Assembly (NCBI GenBank): GCA_019914945.1
Contig: CM034104.1
Span: 9,164,046-9,228,045, forward strand
Direction: 5' to 3'
Length of the DNA: 64,000 nucleotides
Source of the DNA: Typha latifolia
Lineage: Eukaryota > Streptophyta > Magnoliopsida > Poales > Typhaceae
Made by a program: the position numbers and the translations under genes. Below the pieces are notes generated by a model. That model searched no databases, was not told where the DNA came from, and saw only the letters and a program-made list of their open reading frames with translations. Position 1 is the stretch's first letter. Each line of letters begins with the position of its first letter. Below, in pieces: positions 1-11,699 of this stretch.

Positions 1-359
1 CTTGCTGGGCCCCATGCTTACCGCCATTTTGGTGGAAATATTTCAGAGCTGATTATGGAGGATGCGAATATCGAGGAGTAGTAGATTCATTTTCCTAGTT
101 TAGTATTATTTATTCTATTATTTCTAGTTGGTCTTAGCCCCTACGAAGGTATTTATGTTTTAAAATTTGTGTGGAATTTGTATTCCTAGAGGCTTATTGA
201 GGCCTGTGATATTATAACTTTGGATTATTTGTTGGATTATTATGGTATTTATAGACTTATCTAGATACTTTATAAGATTATTTCACTGTCAGGTCACGTG
301 AGAATCACGTGGAAATTCTCCACGTGAGGAACACGTGATTTTTGGAAATGGGTGTTTCA
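1..359 (+). repeat. 5' LTR (3' part only) of chromovirus H
   Basis: This stretch matches 5722-6080 almost base for base, by eye roughly nine positions in ten. It ends in the same GGGTGTTTCA. It is followed directly by a tRNA primer-binding site, so it is the downstream part of the 5' LTR of the element whose 3' LTR lies at 4423-6080. About 1.3 kb of this LTR lies outside the window. The divergence from its partner suggests an old insertion. Confidence 0.88.
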
Positions 360-360
360 A

Positions 361-378
361 CTTAGTATCAGAGCTCAA
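361..378 (+). other. primer-binding site of element H (initiator Met tRNA)
   Basis: The sequence CTTAGTATCAGAGCTC starts one base after the LTR end. It matches the usual plant LTR-retrotransposon primer site TGGTATCAGAGC, complementary to the 3' end of initiator-methionine tRNA, with small changes. Position and match together fix the element as + strand. Confidence 0.8.
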
Positions 379-527
379 TTTCACCATAATCCGACAAGTT
401 CTCTAGGGTACAGTCCACATATTGATTTAGGAAGTTTAAAGACTATGATAGATTGGACATAAAGATGTTAGTGACGTGTAGGTGAAATCTTGAAAAGTAT
501 AAATTAATTATTCTGAAACTTAACAGG

Positions 528-1849
528 ATGCCACCTAAACACACTAGGTCGATCTGTGCAACTGCTTCCGAGAGAGCCTCTGCTCCAGTTGATGAGCCAA
601 CCGTTGATGCTTCAGCTAGCAGCATGGAGGCCCTCGGGCGTTTGGTTAGACAGCAGGAGAGGTTCATTGAGGAGCTGATTCACGAACACACGACAGTCGG
701 CTAGGACAAACACGCTGGGTGGATCGTCTGAGCATCTTACCCCAGCCGAGCAAGCTGGAGGGGGGTCTTCGTGGCCACTAAACCAGTTTATGCAGCTTAA
801 TCCTCCGGTGTTTAGTGGCACAACTGATCCCATGGAGGTGACCCAGTGGCTTATGGACGTGAAGAAGATCCTGACTGCTTTTAGGTGTCCAGAGGATCAG
901 CAGGTGACTTTCGCCACTTTCCTTCTCCATGGGGATGCGAAAGAGTGGTGGAAGGCCACTAAGCGCTTGATGCTAGATCGACCTATGGGAGAGTACATCA
1001 CATGGAAGGTGTTCACAGATGCCTTTGACCAGAAATACTTTCCAACATCCCTCTGAGTTGAGCTGACCCGAGAGTTTACCTAGTTAAAACAAGGGAATAT
1101 GACTATAGCTCAGTACGAGGAAAGGTTTAATACCTTATCTCATTTTTGCCCTAGAGTTGTACCAGATGATGCTGCGAGAGCTGAGCAATTCAAGATGGGG
1201 CTACGGATTGAGATCCGTAAACAGGTGAATATGGCGAGAGAGATTTACTAGAGGAGCATTCTCAGCGGTAGGAACGAGTGGCCAGATGTCCAAGTCGCTT
1301 GGATGGGCATCCGCAAGGAGGTGGTTTGAGTTGGAGTGGACCCTCTGGTTCTTATCGACCAATGTTTCACCCCTATGCTGGTGGTGCCAGTTCTAGTGTA
1401 GCTCCGAGTAAATCCGGCTCACAGAGTTCGAGCGGCCCTAGTAAAGCATCACCTTCTGTCAGCACCGGGAGGCCAGCAGCGGTTATAGGTAGCACTAGTA
1501 GCGGAGGATCTACTCGACGGCCTACCTTGGAGGCGAGGACATGCTATACATGTGGTCGGAAGGGGCATCTATCTCGAGATTGTCCTGGTACTCGGGAGGT
1601 GACCTGTCATCATTGCGGACAGGCTGAACATATTTGACCCCATTGTCCTTGTTAGCTGGTGGGTCAGCCACTACGACTACGCCAGGTATTTATGGAGCCT
1701 CAGGAGCTAGTACTATTGTGAGTAGAGGATGTGGCGGGGCGCGATCAGGGACCTCTAATAGAGGTAGAGGCGGACGTACTGGACGAGTATTTGCTATGAC
1801 GGAGCAGGATGCAAAGGCATCTAATGATGTGGCGATAGGTAACAATTAA
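528..1849 (+). pseudogene. gag of chromovirus H (degenerate)
   Basis: The ATG at 528 opens a gag-like reading frame (MPPKHTR...) that hits an amber stop at 702. The core capsid-type region resumes at 790-1056, with the typical gypsy motif GDAKEWWKA and a DAFDQKYFP segment. It continues after a stop at 1056, with further stops. A CCHC zinc knuckle CYTCGRKGHLSRDC is encoded at about 1542-1583, and a second knuckle is cut short by a stop near 1635. Gag would build the virus-like particle and bind RNA; this copy cannot make it intact. The layout fits the Tekay/Del group of chromoviruses. Confidence 0.82.
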
Positions 1850-1987
1850 ATATGCTTCTTCAGAATTTACGATTTTGCTTAAATAGATGTCAAATTGTTC
1901 CTTAATTCTTTCTAAAAATAGTAATAATGATGTCATAAATTATTACTAACTTAATAAAAGAAGCTTTGTTTATAAACTATTTATGCA

Positions 1988-2374
1988 ATGACACGCACTA
2001 TGACATTATTTTCTCATACTGCTAAGATTTTATTCGATCCTGGGACTACTCTTTCTTTCATTTCTACCTCATTTCTAAGATACGCTGATATGACCCCAAA
2101 GCCTCTTGATGAACCTTTGCTCATAGCTACCCCAATAGGTGATTCTTTGGAGATTCGTCAAATTTATAGTCCTTGCACTCTAACTTTTGGCGAATGGGAT
2201 TTTAGAGCAGACCTTTTACCTCTTGAAATGTATGATTTTGACTTAATTTTGGGTATGGATTGGTTAGCCGCTTATCATGCCAGCATTAACTGCTACAACA
2301 AGGAAGTTATTTTGCAGCTTAATGATGTCATAGAGTATCGATTGTTTAAGGATCGACAGGTGGACCACCCGTAG
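1988..2374 (+). pseudogene. aspartic protease region of chromovirus H
   Basis: A 128-codon open frame has the gypsy protease layout: the active-site strand reads LFDPGTTLSFIS, followed about 70 residues later by the conserved LILGMDWLAAYHA. The family active site is D-S/T-G; here the middle residue is proline. A 130-bp AT-rich stretch (about 1850-1987) separates it from the gag end, which is unusual for one gag-pol frame and may be a small insertion. The protein would normally cut Gag-Pol; the proline change and broken flanking frames argue against activity. Confidence 0.78.
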
Positions 2375-2409
2375 TTGGTTGGAATCATGTCTAATGAGTC
2401 TAGTGGGGC

Positions 2410-3780
2410 CTAAGACTTAACTGACTTGCTGGTGGTATGGGAGTTTCCGAATATTTTTCCTGAGGACATTTGAGGGCTTCCACTAGACAAGGGAGTCGAG
2501 TTCACCATTGATCTAATTCCAGGAGCAGGACCAGTCTCTAAGGCTCCTTATCTCATGGCTCCAAAAGAAATGGAGGAACTTAGAGGACAGATTAATGATT
2601 TGCTGGATCGGGGATTTATCAGGCCTAGATCATCACCTTAGGGAGCTCCAGTTCTCTTTGTTAAGAAGAAAGACGACACTCTTCGTCTTTGCATTGATTA
2701 TCGGCAACTAAACCAGCTGACTGTGAAGAATAAATATCCCCTACCTCGTAGTGAGGACCTTTTTAATTAGTTGCATGGAGCTCGAGTCTTTTCAAAGATC
2801 GATCTGAGGTTTGTATATCATTAGCTAAGGATTAGGGAAGCGGATGTCTCCAAAACCGCTTTTTGCACTCGCTATGGCTTGTATGAGTTCTTGGTTATGC
2901 CTTTTGGGCTAACTAATACTCTAGCTGTTTTCATGGATCTGATTAATCGAGTCTTTCGTCCATTCTTAAATTGATTTGTTGTGGTCTTCATTGATGATAT
3001 TTTGATATATTCAGCTTCAAAGTAGGAGCATGAGGAGCATCTCCGGTTGGTATTAGAGACTTTGAGGAAAGAAAAGTTGCTTGCCAAGTTTTCAAAATGT
3101 GAGTTCTGGTTGAACGAGGTGGTGTTTCTAGGGCATGTGGTGTCAGGAGAGGGCATCCGAGTTGACCAATCCAAGATCACAATAGTCTTGGGTTGGAAAC
3201 AGCCAATCACTGTGGCAGAGGTGCGTAGTTTTCTTGGGCTAGCTAGATATTATCGGCGTTTTGTGGAGGGATTTTCAAAAATCGTGAGCCCTCTTACCAG
3301 GCTGACTCGGAAGGACCAGCGTTATGTGTGGACGGATGTTTGTGAAGAAAACTTCCAGAAGCTGAAAAGGAGACTTACTTCCACACCTATTCTCATAGTG
3401 CCTCGTAGTGGAGTGGGAGATCAGGTCTACTGTGATGCCTCACACATGGGCCTAGGCTGTGTTTTGATGCAGGAGGGTAGGGTTGTCGCATATGCTTCAT
3501 GGCAACTCAAGGATTATGAGCATAATTATCCCACTCATGACTTAGAGCTGGCAGTAGTGGTCTTTGCATTGAAAATTTGGAGGCACTATCTTTATGGGGA
3601 GAAGTGTGATATTTTCACTGATCACAAAAGCTTGAAGTACCTTTTCACCCAAAAAGAGTTGAACTTGAGGCAGCGCAGATGGCTTGAACTGGTAAATGAT
3701 TATGACTACACTATTAGCTATCACCCAGGAAAGGCAAATGTGGTAGCTGACGCCCTGAACCAGAAGTCTACGGGCAACTT
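2410..3780 (+). pseudogene. reverse transcriptase and RNase H of chromovirus H
   Basis: The + strand encodes the full series of gypsy RT blocks: [25 protein letters not shown], the catalytic FIDDILIYS near 2980-3014, and [11 protein letters not shown]. RNase H follows with [15 protein letters not shown], a [10 protein letters not shown] block and the [12 protein letters not shown] end block. At least five in-frame stops fall between 2580 and 3030, while 3047-3949 is open for 300 codons. Order and motifs place it in the chromoviruses. Stops make it non-functional. Confidence 0.88.
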
Positions 3781-4371
3781 GGCTTGTTTGATCACTCAGC
3801 AGGAGGGCATCTTAAAGGATCTGCAAAGGATTCATATTCCTATTATTTCCAGTAGAGCGAGTTCAAGACTTTTTGCTCATTTGGTGGTGAGACCGACTCT
3901 AGCTGAGAGGATCCGAACTACACAGGTGGAGGATCCTCACTTTCTGTAGATAATTCAGCAAATCCAAGGTTCGGGCAAAGAGGGTTTTCGTATTGATGAT
4001 ACGGGAACCTTGAGGTTTGGAGATAGATTTTGTGTGACAAATGTGAGTAAACTCCGGAAAGAAATTTTGGAGGAAGCTCATCAGGTCCACCATGGGGAGA
4101 CAAAGATGTATCATGATGTACGCAGGTCCTTCTGGTGGCCAGGACTGAAGAGGAGCATAGTAGAGTTTGTATCCTGATGCCTGACATGTCAGGAGCTAAA
4201 GAAGGATTTGTCTTATGAGGAGCAGCCAATTCGGATCATTGATAGATGCGTGAAGGTGCTTCGGAGAAGAAACGTACCACTGGTCAAAGTTCTTTGGCGG
4301 AATCATGGTGTAGAGGAAGCTACTTGGGAGCTTGAGGAGGAGATCCAGTCCACTTATCCACAGTACTAGAT
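3781..4371 (+). pseudogene. integrase of H: zinc finger and chromodomain retained, catalytic core deleted
   Basis: After RNase H, the integrase HHCC zinc-binding end is recognisable around 4075-4195 (AHQVHHGETKMYHD, then CLTCQ with a stop just before). The frame then jumps near 4196 straight to the C-terminal chromodomain segment, including KVLWRNHGVEEATWELE near 4270-4340, and ends at a TAG about 4369. In intact relatives several hundred bases coding the D,D-E catalytic core lie between. The chromodomain wording is typical of the Tekay/Del clade. A copy lacking the core cannot integrate on its own. Confidence 0.8.
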
Positions 4372-4407
4372 AACTCCGGTATGTAATTTCGAGGACGAAA
4401 TTTTTAT

Positions 4408-4422
4408 TTTGTTGGGAGTAGT
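4408..4422 (+). other. polypurine tract of element H
   Basis: The segment ending GTTGGGAGTAGT lies immediately before the TGTAACAC that opens the 3' LTR. It follows a GAGGACGAAATTTTTATTTT tract often seen upstream of the polypurine tract in this clade. It would prime plus-strand DNA. It is slightly degraded by T interruptions. Confidence 0.55.
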
Positions 4423-6080
4423 TGTAACACCCGTGTATAAAAAAAAATCACTGCACGTGCCATGTGGGTGCACTCTAACCGCAGCGCACGCGCTTGGCGC
4501 GTGCGCTGACTTCTTCTTCCTCCTCCCCCACCTCTCGCAGTTAGTTACGAGAGGTGGGAGAGAAGTTGCACCGGAGTGGAGCTAACTCCACTCCGCTGCC
4601 CTCTCCACCTCATCTCTATTTAAGCCCCCATCCCCCTCCCCTTCAAGGTTTTGTTCTTACTCTTCGCAATTCCTCTTTCTCATTTTTCCTTCCAATATTT
4701 TCTCTCTCGAGCCGCCAAAGTTTTCGTCGCGAGCAACGTGTCACTGGAGCGCCGGTAGCCAACCCCTCATCTCAATCTTCGAACCCATTATTGTGCGGGA
4801 AGGATCTCGAAATTTAAGAAGAGCTTACTGATTAGGAGAGTAAGACGGATTCCAGAGATATCTAATGCGAGTAGAATTCTATAATAGTCTAGGAAAATGC
4901 ATACTTATGTCATTTCTTACCTGTATTAATTAAATGTAATTTCTTACTTGTAAAAATTACATGTTATCCCATACTTGCATTAATTATATGTCAATTCTTA
5001 CCTACATTATTTATCACTTAATGCACATGCATGATAGACTCTATGCTTCATTTATAAAACCTATTCTTATGATGATTATATTAAATAACTAATAGAGGTT
5101 ATGGCACTACGTGCACGTATCATTGTTGATCAAGTCCCAGCTTAGCAGTGCCCATTTTATCCACTCAACCTGGGGTTAAAGTAGAGTGTATTATATAGTA
5201 TTATATTAGCGGTCTACACTTGAGGTCGATAGCTGTTGGAGCATTCAGGTGATAATACTGCCCTAGTTTGAGACTAGTCTAGTATGATATTAGAAAAGAT
5301 GATTGAGAGATAGGGATTGTAGTTCTAGCGATACCCGAGGACGCAGGGTTAGGGCGTCTGTCGAGCTGTGTGCTCTTACCCGCCGTATGTGATGATTTTG
5401 CTATGTGCGATAATTTACTAGAGCGGTGTTGATAAGCCTACGACTGGGGTCTTTAGTCTGATGGCCACAGACAACCGATCATATGCAGCGTTGCTAGGCA
5501 TGTTTGGGCGATAATACCACTAGATGACTAGTCCCCCTCGATTTTATGATGCCTTCTGAGACATGTCATTGTGACTCGGTTTTTGTGTGGATTTTTATAT
5601 AAATTGAGATATAATGATGAAAGTTATTAAAAGTCATAATGTACACTTTCCCTGACATGTTATGGGTTTGTATTTCTTTTTATCATGCAATACAATATTC
5701 TTAGATTACTATTGGATTTTATTTGCTAGGCCCCGTGCTCACCGCCATTTTGGTGGAAATATTTCAGAGCTGATTATGAAGGATGCGGATATCGAAGAGT
5801 AGCATATTCATTTTCCTAGTTTAGTATTGTTTACTCTATTATTTCTAGTTGGTCTTAGCCTCTGCGAGGGTATTTATGTTTTAAATTTTGTGTTGGACTT
5901 ATATTCCTATAGGCTTGTTGAGGCCTGTGATATTGTAATTTTGGATTATTTGTTAGATTATTATGGTATTTCTAGACTTATCTAGATATTTTGTGAGATT
6001 ATTTCACGGTCAAGTCACGTGAGAATCACGTGCAAATTCTCCACGTGAGGAACACGTGATTTTTGGAAGTGGGTGTTTCA
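4423..6080 (+). repeat. 3' LTR of chromovirus H
   Basis: A 1658-bp LTR begins TGTAACACCC and ends GGGTGTTTCA. Its last 359 bp repeat 1-359. A TATA-like CTATTTAAGCCCCC at about 4615 lies after a CT-rich stretch and probably marks the U3/R boundary. The sequence after the LTR (CCATGGCTC...) belongs to another element, so H is inserted in, or abuts, element E. The 5' flank is outside the window, so the target duplication cannot be tested. Confidence 0.88.
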
Positions 6081-6234
6081 CCATGGCTCAAAACGGTGGG
6101 CCCTAGAGCAGCACCCACCATGGGCCCCTCCTCCTCATGGTAGACGAGACCCACACGAAGATCGAGAGTGAACGAAGATTTGGAAGCCACCATGGACACC
6201 TTGAGGACAAGGTTGTTGGAAGTGTAGTGGATTC
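6081..6234 (+). mobile_element. 3' internal tail and polypurine tract of element E
   Basis: This tail resembles, in reverse complement, the internal region of element D at about 51960-52130. Shared features are the GGGCCC/CCTCCTC stretch, ACACGAAGATCGA, CACCTTGAGGA and a purine-rich GTGTAGTGGA just before the LTR. It shows that an older + strand LTR element of the D/E family was here before H inserted. No coding capacity is left in the piece. Confidence 0.65.
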
Positions 6235-6585
6235 ATGTGAATCGGACAGATCAAATAATATCAAGGGGAGATTTGGCTCAATGGATTGAGTCTAGGTATC
6301 TTATCTTCTTATTTTCTTTAATTAGAGTCTTATTAGGTTAAAACTTCTTAGTTTCGAGAAAATATTCAAAGGATATTTCAAAGATGACCAAATATTACAA
6401 AACCACTTGGAGAAGATCGAAGACATCATGATCTACAACTTCCGTATTCAAGGTTTCTCCAGACTCAGATTCTATCTGTGGCATAATGAAGAATCAATCT
6501 GAGAAAAATAAGGAAGGCTGATTTAGCTAAGTCATGTTTATCTCTAGGTCATGTTTATCTCTTATGTAAGTCCTTCACGCAAGTC
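6235..6585 (+). repeat. LTR of element E, first part (interrupted by element A)
   Basis: The LTR starts near TGTGAATCGG after a polypurine tract. It contains GGCTCAATGGATTGAGTC, also seen in the lone LTR G at about 42010. It is cut at the target site of element A (6581-6585 AAGTC) and continues from 19550. The related element D and LTR G confirm the family. The exact first base is uncertain by a few positions. Confidence 0.68.
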
Positions 6586-7491
6586 TGATACGATCTCCCC
6601 TTTTAGGCCAAGGCTCGATCTATTCCGATTTTCAGATTTAGACAAGATCTAACACAGAACATTGGAAATAGATCCTGAAATATGCTGTCGTCGAATCGAT
6701 GTAAGATTTTGATATGTTGTAGCCCTGGAAAAGATTCCAGCAAATCAAGTTTAAGGTGAATCGGATGTAGGGATCTCGAGATATCATCCGACTAGTGGAC
6801 GAACATCGGGGGGTTTGTCTTAGGATCCGTGGATGGAGGCACGAGATCCTAGATAATGGTGGATGGTGGTGGACCGGCGTTAATGGGGTGGCACCGGTGA
6901 ATAAGTGGTGGTGGAAGGGTTATGGGTGATGGAAGGGTTATGGCAAGTGATGGATAGATTGGAAGAAGGGGGAGGAGTGGGCCGCCCCTAAGGGATTAGG
7001 GTGATTGGTCGGTCGAGGGAGGCTAGAAGCGGTGACGCCGGAGAACGAGAGAACGGGGGAGAAGAAGACGGAGACAAGGCCAAAACTCAATTCTTTCAAT
7101 TATTATTTCATGGTTGCCATCCACACCTTTAGAGGTTAACTAAACAATTCAAAAATGGCAATTATTAACCCTAAAACAGTAGATTTTTGCCGACCGCGTT
7201 CGAACGCGCCCGATCACATTCAAACACACATATTTCACACTCTCTGGATGTGCGAACTCGATGTAGACATTCGCAGGCGCGTTCAAACGCACATTTTGCA
7301 CCTAATGTAGCATTCACAAGCGCGAACCTAATGTAGCATTCATAAGCGCATTCGAACGCACTCCCTCCGTGTTCAAATGCGACATATAGAAAACTTATTT
7401 TTTTAAGAATTAAACACTAAAGCAAGAAACAAAGACACCCCAAAAGTGTATCCATGCTCAAGACGACATTGGTGAAGTCTGAATCGTATCA
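6586..7491 (-). repeat. 3' LTR of element A
   Basis: This 906-bp LTR matches 18707-19544 and A' LTRs at 32728-33462 and 36886-37785. Its + strand ends are TGATACGATC and GAATCGTATCA. Reading in element direction, the first quarter holds CpG-rich repeats built around GTTCGAACGC (7190-7385). The adjacent purine tract on the - strand, GGAAGTGTGGTGGAT, marks this as the 3' copy. Confidence 0.88.
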
Positions 7492-7518
7492 ATCCACCAC
7501 ACTTCCGCAACCTTGTCC

Positions 7519-9179
7519 TCAAGGTTTGAAATTAGGGAAGCGATCCTTGAACTCTGACTCAAGCTCCTCCATGATTTGATCTTTTGCATTGGTTTCCCAC
7601 ATATCTAAAAATAGAGGAAGGGTTGGTGCTGAAAAGGAGACGAGCTCACTTGTGTCCAGTTGGCGCGAAAGGGCATCGACCACTCGGTTCTCGATCCCCT
7701 TTTTGTAGACTAGTTCGTAGTCATACCCAAGGAGTTTCATGACCCACCGTTGCTGTGCTGGGGTGTGCCCACGTTGCTCCATGAAGTAGGGTAAGCTATG
7801 CTAGTCCGTGCAGATAGTAAACCGTTGGCCAATCAAGTAGGGTCGCCATTTGGTGACAGTGTGTAGAATTGCTAGCATTTCGCGCTCGTAGGTGGATAGT
7901 TGTTGTGACCGATTTGACAATGCCTTGCTCATATATGCAACTGGCCTGCCCTCTTGCATCAAAATAGCTCCAATGCCTTCACTCGAAGCGTCGCATTCCA
8001 CCACAAAGGGCTTGTTGAAATCCGGTAGTGCTAGAACCGGTGTTGTAGACATGGCTGTCTTCAATGCTTCAAAGGCTTTCGTCGCCTTGCCCGTCCATTG
8101 AAACCCTCCTTTTCTAAGTAAGGAGGTCAGCGAGGCAGCAATCTTGCCGTAGTTGGCAACGAATCGCCGATAGTATCTCGTCAACCCAAGGAATCCCCTC
8201 AATTCCCGCCGATTAGTAGGAATCGGCCAGTCCATCATATTCTTGATCTTGCTTGGATCGACTTCCACTCCTTCGCTGAGATTATATGTCCCAAGTACTC
8301 CACTCGTGGCTCTCCCCAAACACACTTGCTCATATTGACTTTTAACTGGTTTTGTCGCAAGATATTCAACACCTCACGCACATGCCGCAAGTGCTTGCTC
8401 CAATTCCTGCTATACACTAGAATATCGTCAAAGAAAACGAGCACGTACTAACGCAACAGCGGGCAAAAAAGGTCATTCATCAGCCCTTGGAAGGTGGCCG
8501 GTGCATTGGTGAGCCCAAATGACTTGGAACTCATAGTGACCATCGTGAGTTCAGAATGCCGTTTTGTGCACATCTTTCGGATCGATACGGATTTGATAGT
8601 ACCCCGCTCTTAAGTCAAGTTTGTTGAAGTAAGCCGACCATATGAGTTCATTCAGCAACTCCTCGATCACTAGTATTAGATACCGGTCTTTAATGGTGAT
8701 CAAGGCTCGGTAGTCGACGCAAAATCGCCAACTCTCGTCTTTCTTCTGATCCAGCAGCACCTGCGACGAGTAGGCACTTCTACTCGGTTGAATAATCCCT
8801 TCCTTCTGGATATGCGGGTACCGATAGGGCCCAACATTTGTTGGTTCAGCCCCCGGAATGATCTAGATGCAATGGTCATGCTGACGGATCGGCGGCAATC
8901 CCCGGGGTTCCTCGAAGAGATCTTTGAATTCCTAAAGCAGCTCTTGCATGTCAGACTGATTGGGCCCCCCACAGGAGATTCTATGAGGGGTCACATGAGG
9001 TGTGTGATGCATAGCTAAAAAAACGCCAGTCACTATCTGAATGACAAAGCCTCTCTGTTAGGGCTCGCCCGGGATCTAAGCGGATTTCAGTTTAGAAATG
9101 ACTCCCTGCAACTATTTCCCTTGGTGGTGGATGTTCCGGTTCAGCAATAGCCATTTGCAATAGTAGAGCTCTGTCCCTT
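7519..9179 (-). pseudogene. reverse transcriptase and RNase H of element A, integrase missing
   Basis: Read leftward, the RT blocks are VDYRAL, the catalytic VFFDDILVYS near 8400-8440, VEYLGHIIS, and RGFLGLTRYYRRFV. RNase H follows with VECDASSEGIGAILMQEGRP and a NRVVDALSRQ end block. The frame then passes from the RNase H/integrase linker (FSAPTLPLFLDM) directly to the last residues of pol (KDRFPNFKP), so the whole integrase is deleted. Frameshifts break the region near 8325 and 8550. Element B interrupts it upstream at 9180. Confidence 0.85.
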
Positions 9180-10032
9180 TGATAAGCTCTGATACTAATA
9201 ATAAGATCTGGAACCAAGATAAGCTACGCAATAATTCTTTCAAGATCTGAATATATTACAGGAATCAATCCGTGCAACTATGGGAAAATATTCGTAAGAT
9301 ATTCTCCTTTAGTCAAAAAATTACGAAACTATTTTTGTTAGATCCATAACTTCCTGATCTTTTGTCTTTATGCCCCTCGCAGATTCGAAGTGTAATAGGG
9401 ACGAAAACACGGAATAACATGGGTGATGGTGGTGGTGACGGGTGGAGTAGATGTTAGGGTTATGGATAGGTATGGGGATGAAGATGGATTGTGGATGTGA
9501 TTAAGGAAAATAGACGAAGGGAACGAAGTGGTCAAGATCCCAAAAAAGAGGGGTGGCTCGACAGTCGAGGGAGATTAGAAGTTAGGAGAAACTTTGCCAA
9601 TTGTAGAGGTAGAAGGATGGTGAAAAGGGAGGAGGGAGAGAGTTTAGAGAAGATAGGAGACAAGAAATTAATAATCCAATAGCATAATGAAGTTGGCTGC
9701 CATCCACATATTTATAGACGCTAGCCAACAAGTCCTAAAATAATATGAAACCCTAATTCTAGAATTTTTCCGTCGATCGCGTTCGAACGCACTCAAAAAG
9801 CTTCATATATGGATGTGCGAACGCGATGCAGGCGTTCGATCGCGGGCGTTCGAACTCACCCAATCGTGTTCAAACGCACAATATGCGTTCTCTGTATTTG
9901 CAAACCTAATGCAAGCATTCGCAAGGGCGTTCAAACGCGACCCCTGCAGCGTTTGAGTGCGACCTACAAGAATTTTATTTTTATGAAAATAAATACTAAT
10001 GTAATAAGAAAAGATCCTAGTTAAGTGTATCA
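9180..10032 (-). repeat. 3' LTR of element B
   Basis: On the + strand it begins TGATAAGCTCTGATAC and ends AAGTGTATCA, matching 14943-15833 throughout. It carries GTTCGAACGC-type motifs at about 9780-9960, as in the A family, although most of the remaining sequence differs from A. The purine tract adjoining its right edge identifies it as the element's 3' LTR. Confidence 0.85.
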
Positions 10033-10049
10033 GTCTCCCCCAATCTGAT

Positions 10050-11690
10050 TTTTATGAAAATAAACACTGTGTTCGAACACTTCCCCCACCTTGCCCTCAA
10101 GGTGAAATGTCAGGGAAACGCTCCAAGATATCAGTCTCTATCTCCAATGTCGCCTCATCAGATGGCTTGCAAAGCTACTCAACTAGAATCTCCATCTCCA
10201 ATATGGTACTATGTCGTCGTCGGCGTCTAGCAAGTACTCGACCTGGCTCTACGATCTCTATCTCCTTTAATGGCTCCGGTAGAACCGATCCAACGACCTC
10301 GTGATGTCCAATCCGCTCTCTCAACAATGAAACATGGAAGATAGGATGCACTCTAAACCCCTCCAGTAGCTCCAAATGATATGCAACTGGACCAATACGC
10401 TCCAATACCCGAAATAGACCAAAGTAGCGATGTGCTAACTTTTGGTTACGCATCGGACACAAGGTCAGTTGTTGATATGGTTGCACCCTCACAAACACCC
10501 AACTACCGATGTCAAACTCCTGCTCCCTATGGCTATGATCATAAAGTTGCTTCATACGGTTTTGAGCAAGTTTAAGATGAGCACGCAACCTCCTCAATGT
10601 GGCGTCTCTATCCATCAATGCTAAGTCCACCTCCGTCCGATCTGCAGATGCCACTGGATCATAAGCGCGTAACATCGAAGCCGTGCGTCCATACACCAAC
10701 TCAAATGGAGTCATGCTAATGCTACTATGGTAGGCAGTGTTATAAGACCACTCCGCCGACGGTAAGAACTCTAACCATTATCTCGACATCTCTCTAACAA
10801 AGCACCTCAAATATTGCTCAATGCCTCGATTGACTACCTTGGTTTGGCCGTCCGTCTATGGATAGTATACCGAACTGAAGTTCAATTGAGTCCCCTACAA
10901 TCTGAAAAACTCCATCCAAAAGTCGCTCATAAATACATGATCACGATTCGAGACAATCATGCATGGCATGCCATGTAAACAAGCAACATCTCTAACAAAA
11001 ATTTCATCCACCGACTTGGCTGAAAACGGATGTGATAATAATGAAAATGCACATACTTGCTCAATCTGTCAACCACCACAAAGATAATGGAATAACCATG
11101 TACCAGCGGAATACCCTCTGTGAAATCCATAGAAATAATCTTCCCAAACACGGTCCGGTATAGGTAAAGGTTGTAGTAATCCGGTCGGTTTCAATGTGGT
11201 TGCTTTAGCCCTTTGACAGGCTTCGCAAGCACGGACAAAACTCCTCACATCCCGCCTCAATCCTGGCCACGTGAAACTCTGAGATATCCTCCTATAAGTC
11301 CTCAAGACATCCTCATGGTGAGCCTCTAGAGTTTGATGGAAGTGCTCCAATAATTTCTGTCGCAATCCATCATTTGTGGACACTCGAATGCATCCGCGGT
11401 CCAATAGCAAATTGCCTCGATTTTCCAACTCTAGATGGTGCTCCAGATCATCCATCACCACCTGCAACAACCTCAAAATATCTGCGTCAGATGTACATGC
11501 ATACCTCAGCTCATCAAGGAAGAGAAAGGTTGGAGAAGAATAGGTTGCAAGCTCAGCAATATCTGGTTGGCGCGATAGTGCATCTACCGCTCTATTTTCT
11601 GTTCCCTTCTTGTATTGGATTTTATAATCATATCCCAGCAATTTTGTGACCCATCTCTGCTGTGCCAGAGTGTGTTTGCGCTGTCCCATA
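10050..11690 (-). pseudogene. integrase and chromodomain-like tail of element B
   Basis: From 11690 leftward: the RNase H end (AVDALSRQ), the HHCC zinc finger (HFHQTLEAHHEDVLRTYRR, then CEACQ), then the core with SMDFTEGIP and [13 protein letters not shown] frameshift lies near 11040. The core resumes with SNRDHVFMSDFW. The expected QTEVVN catalytic block near 10830-10860 reads QTKVVN, replacing the D,D-E glutamate with lysine. The C-terminal part has PIFHVSLLRE and a chromodomain-like end (KPSDEAT) after a stop. It would have inserted element DNA; it is dead by several lesions. Confidence 0.83.
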
Positions 11691-11699
11691 AAGTATGGA

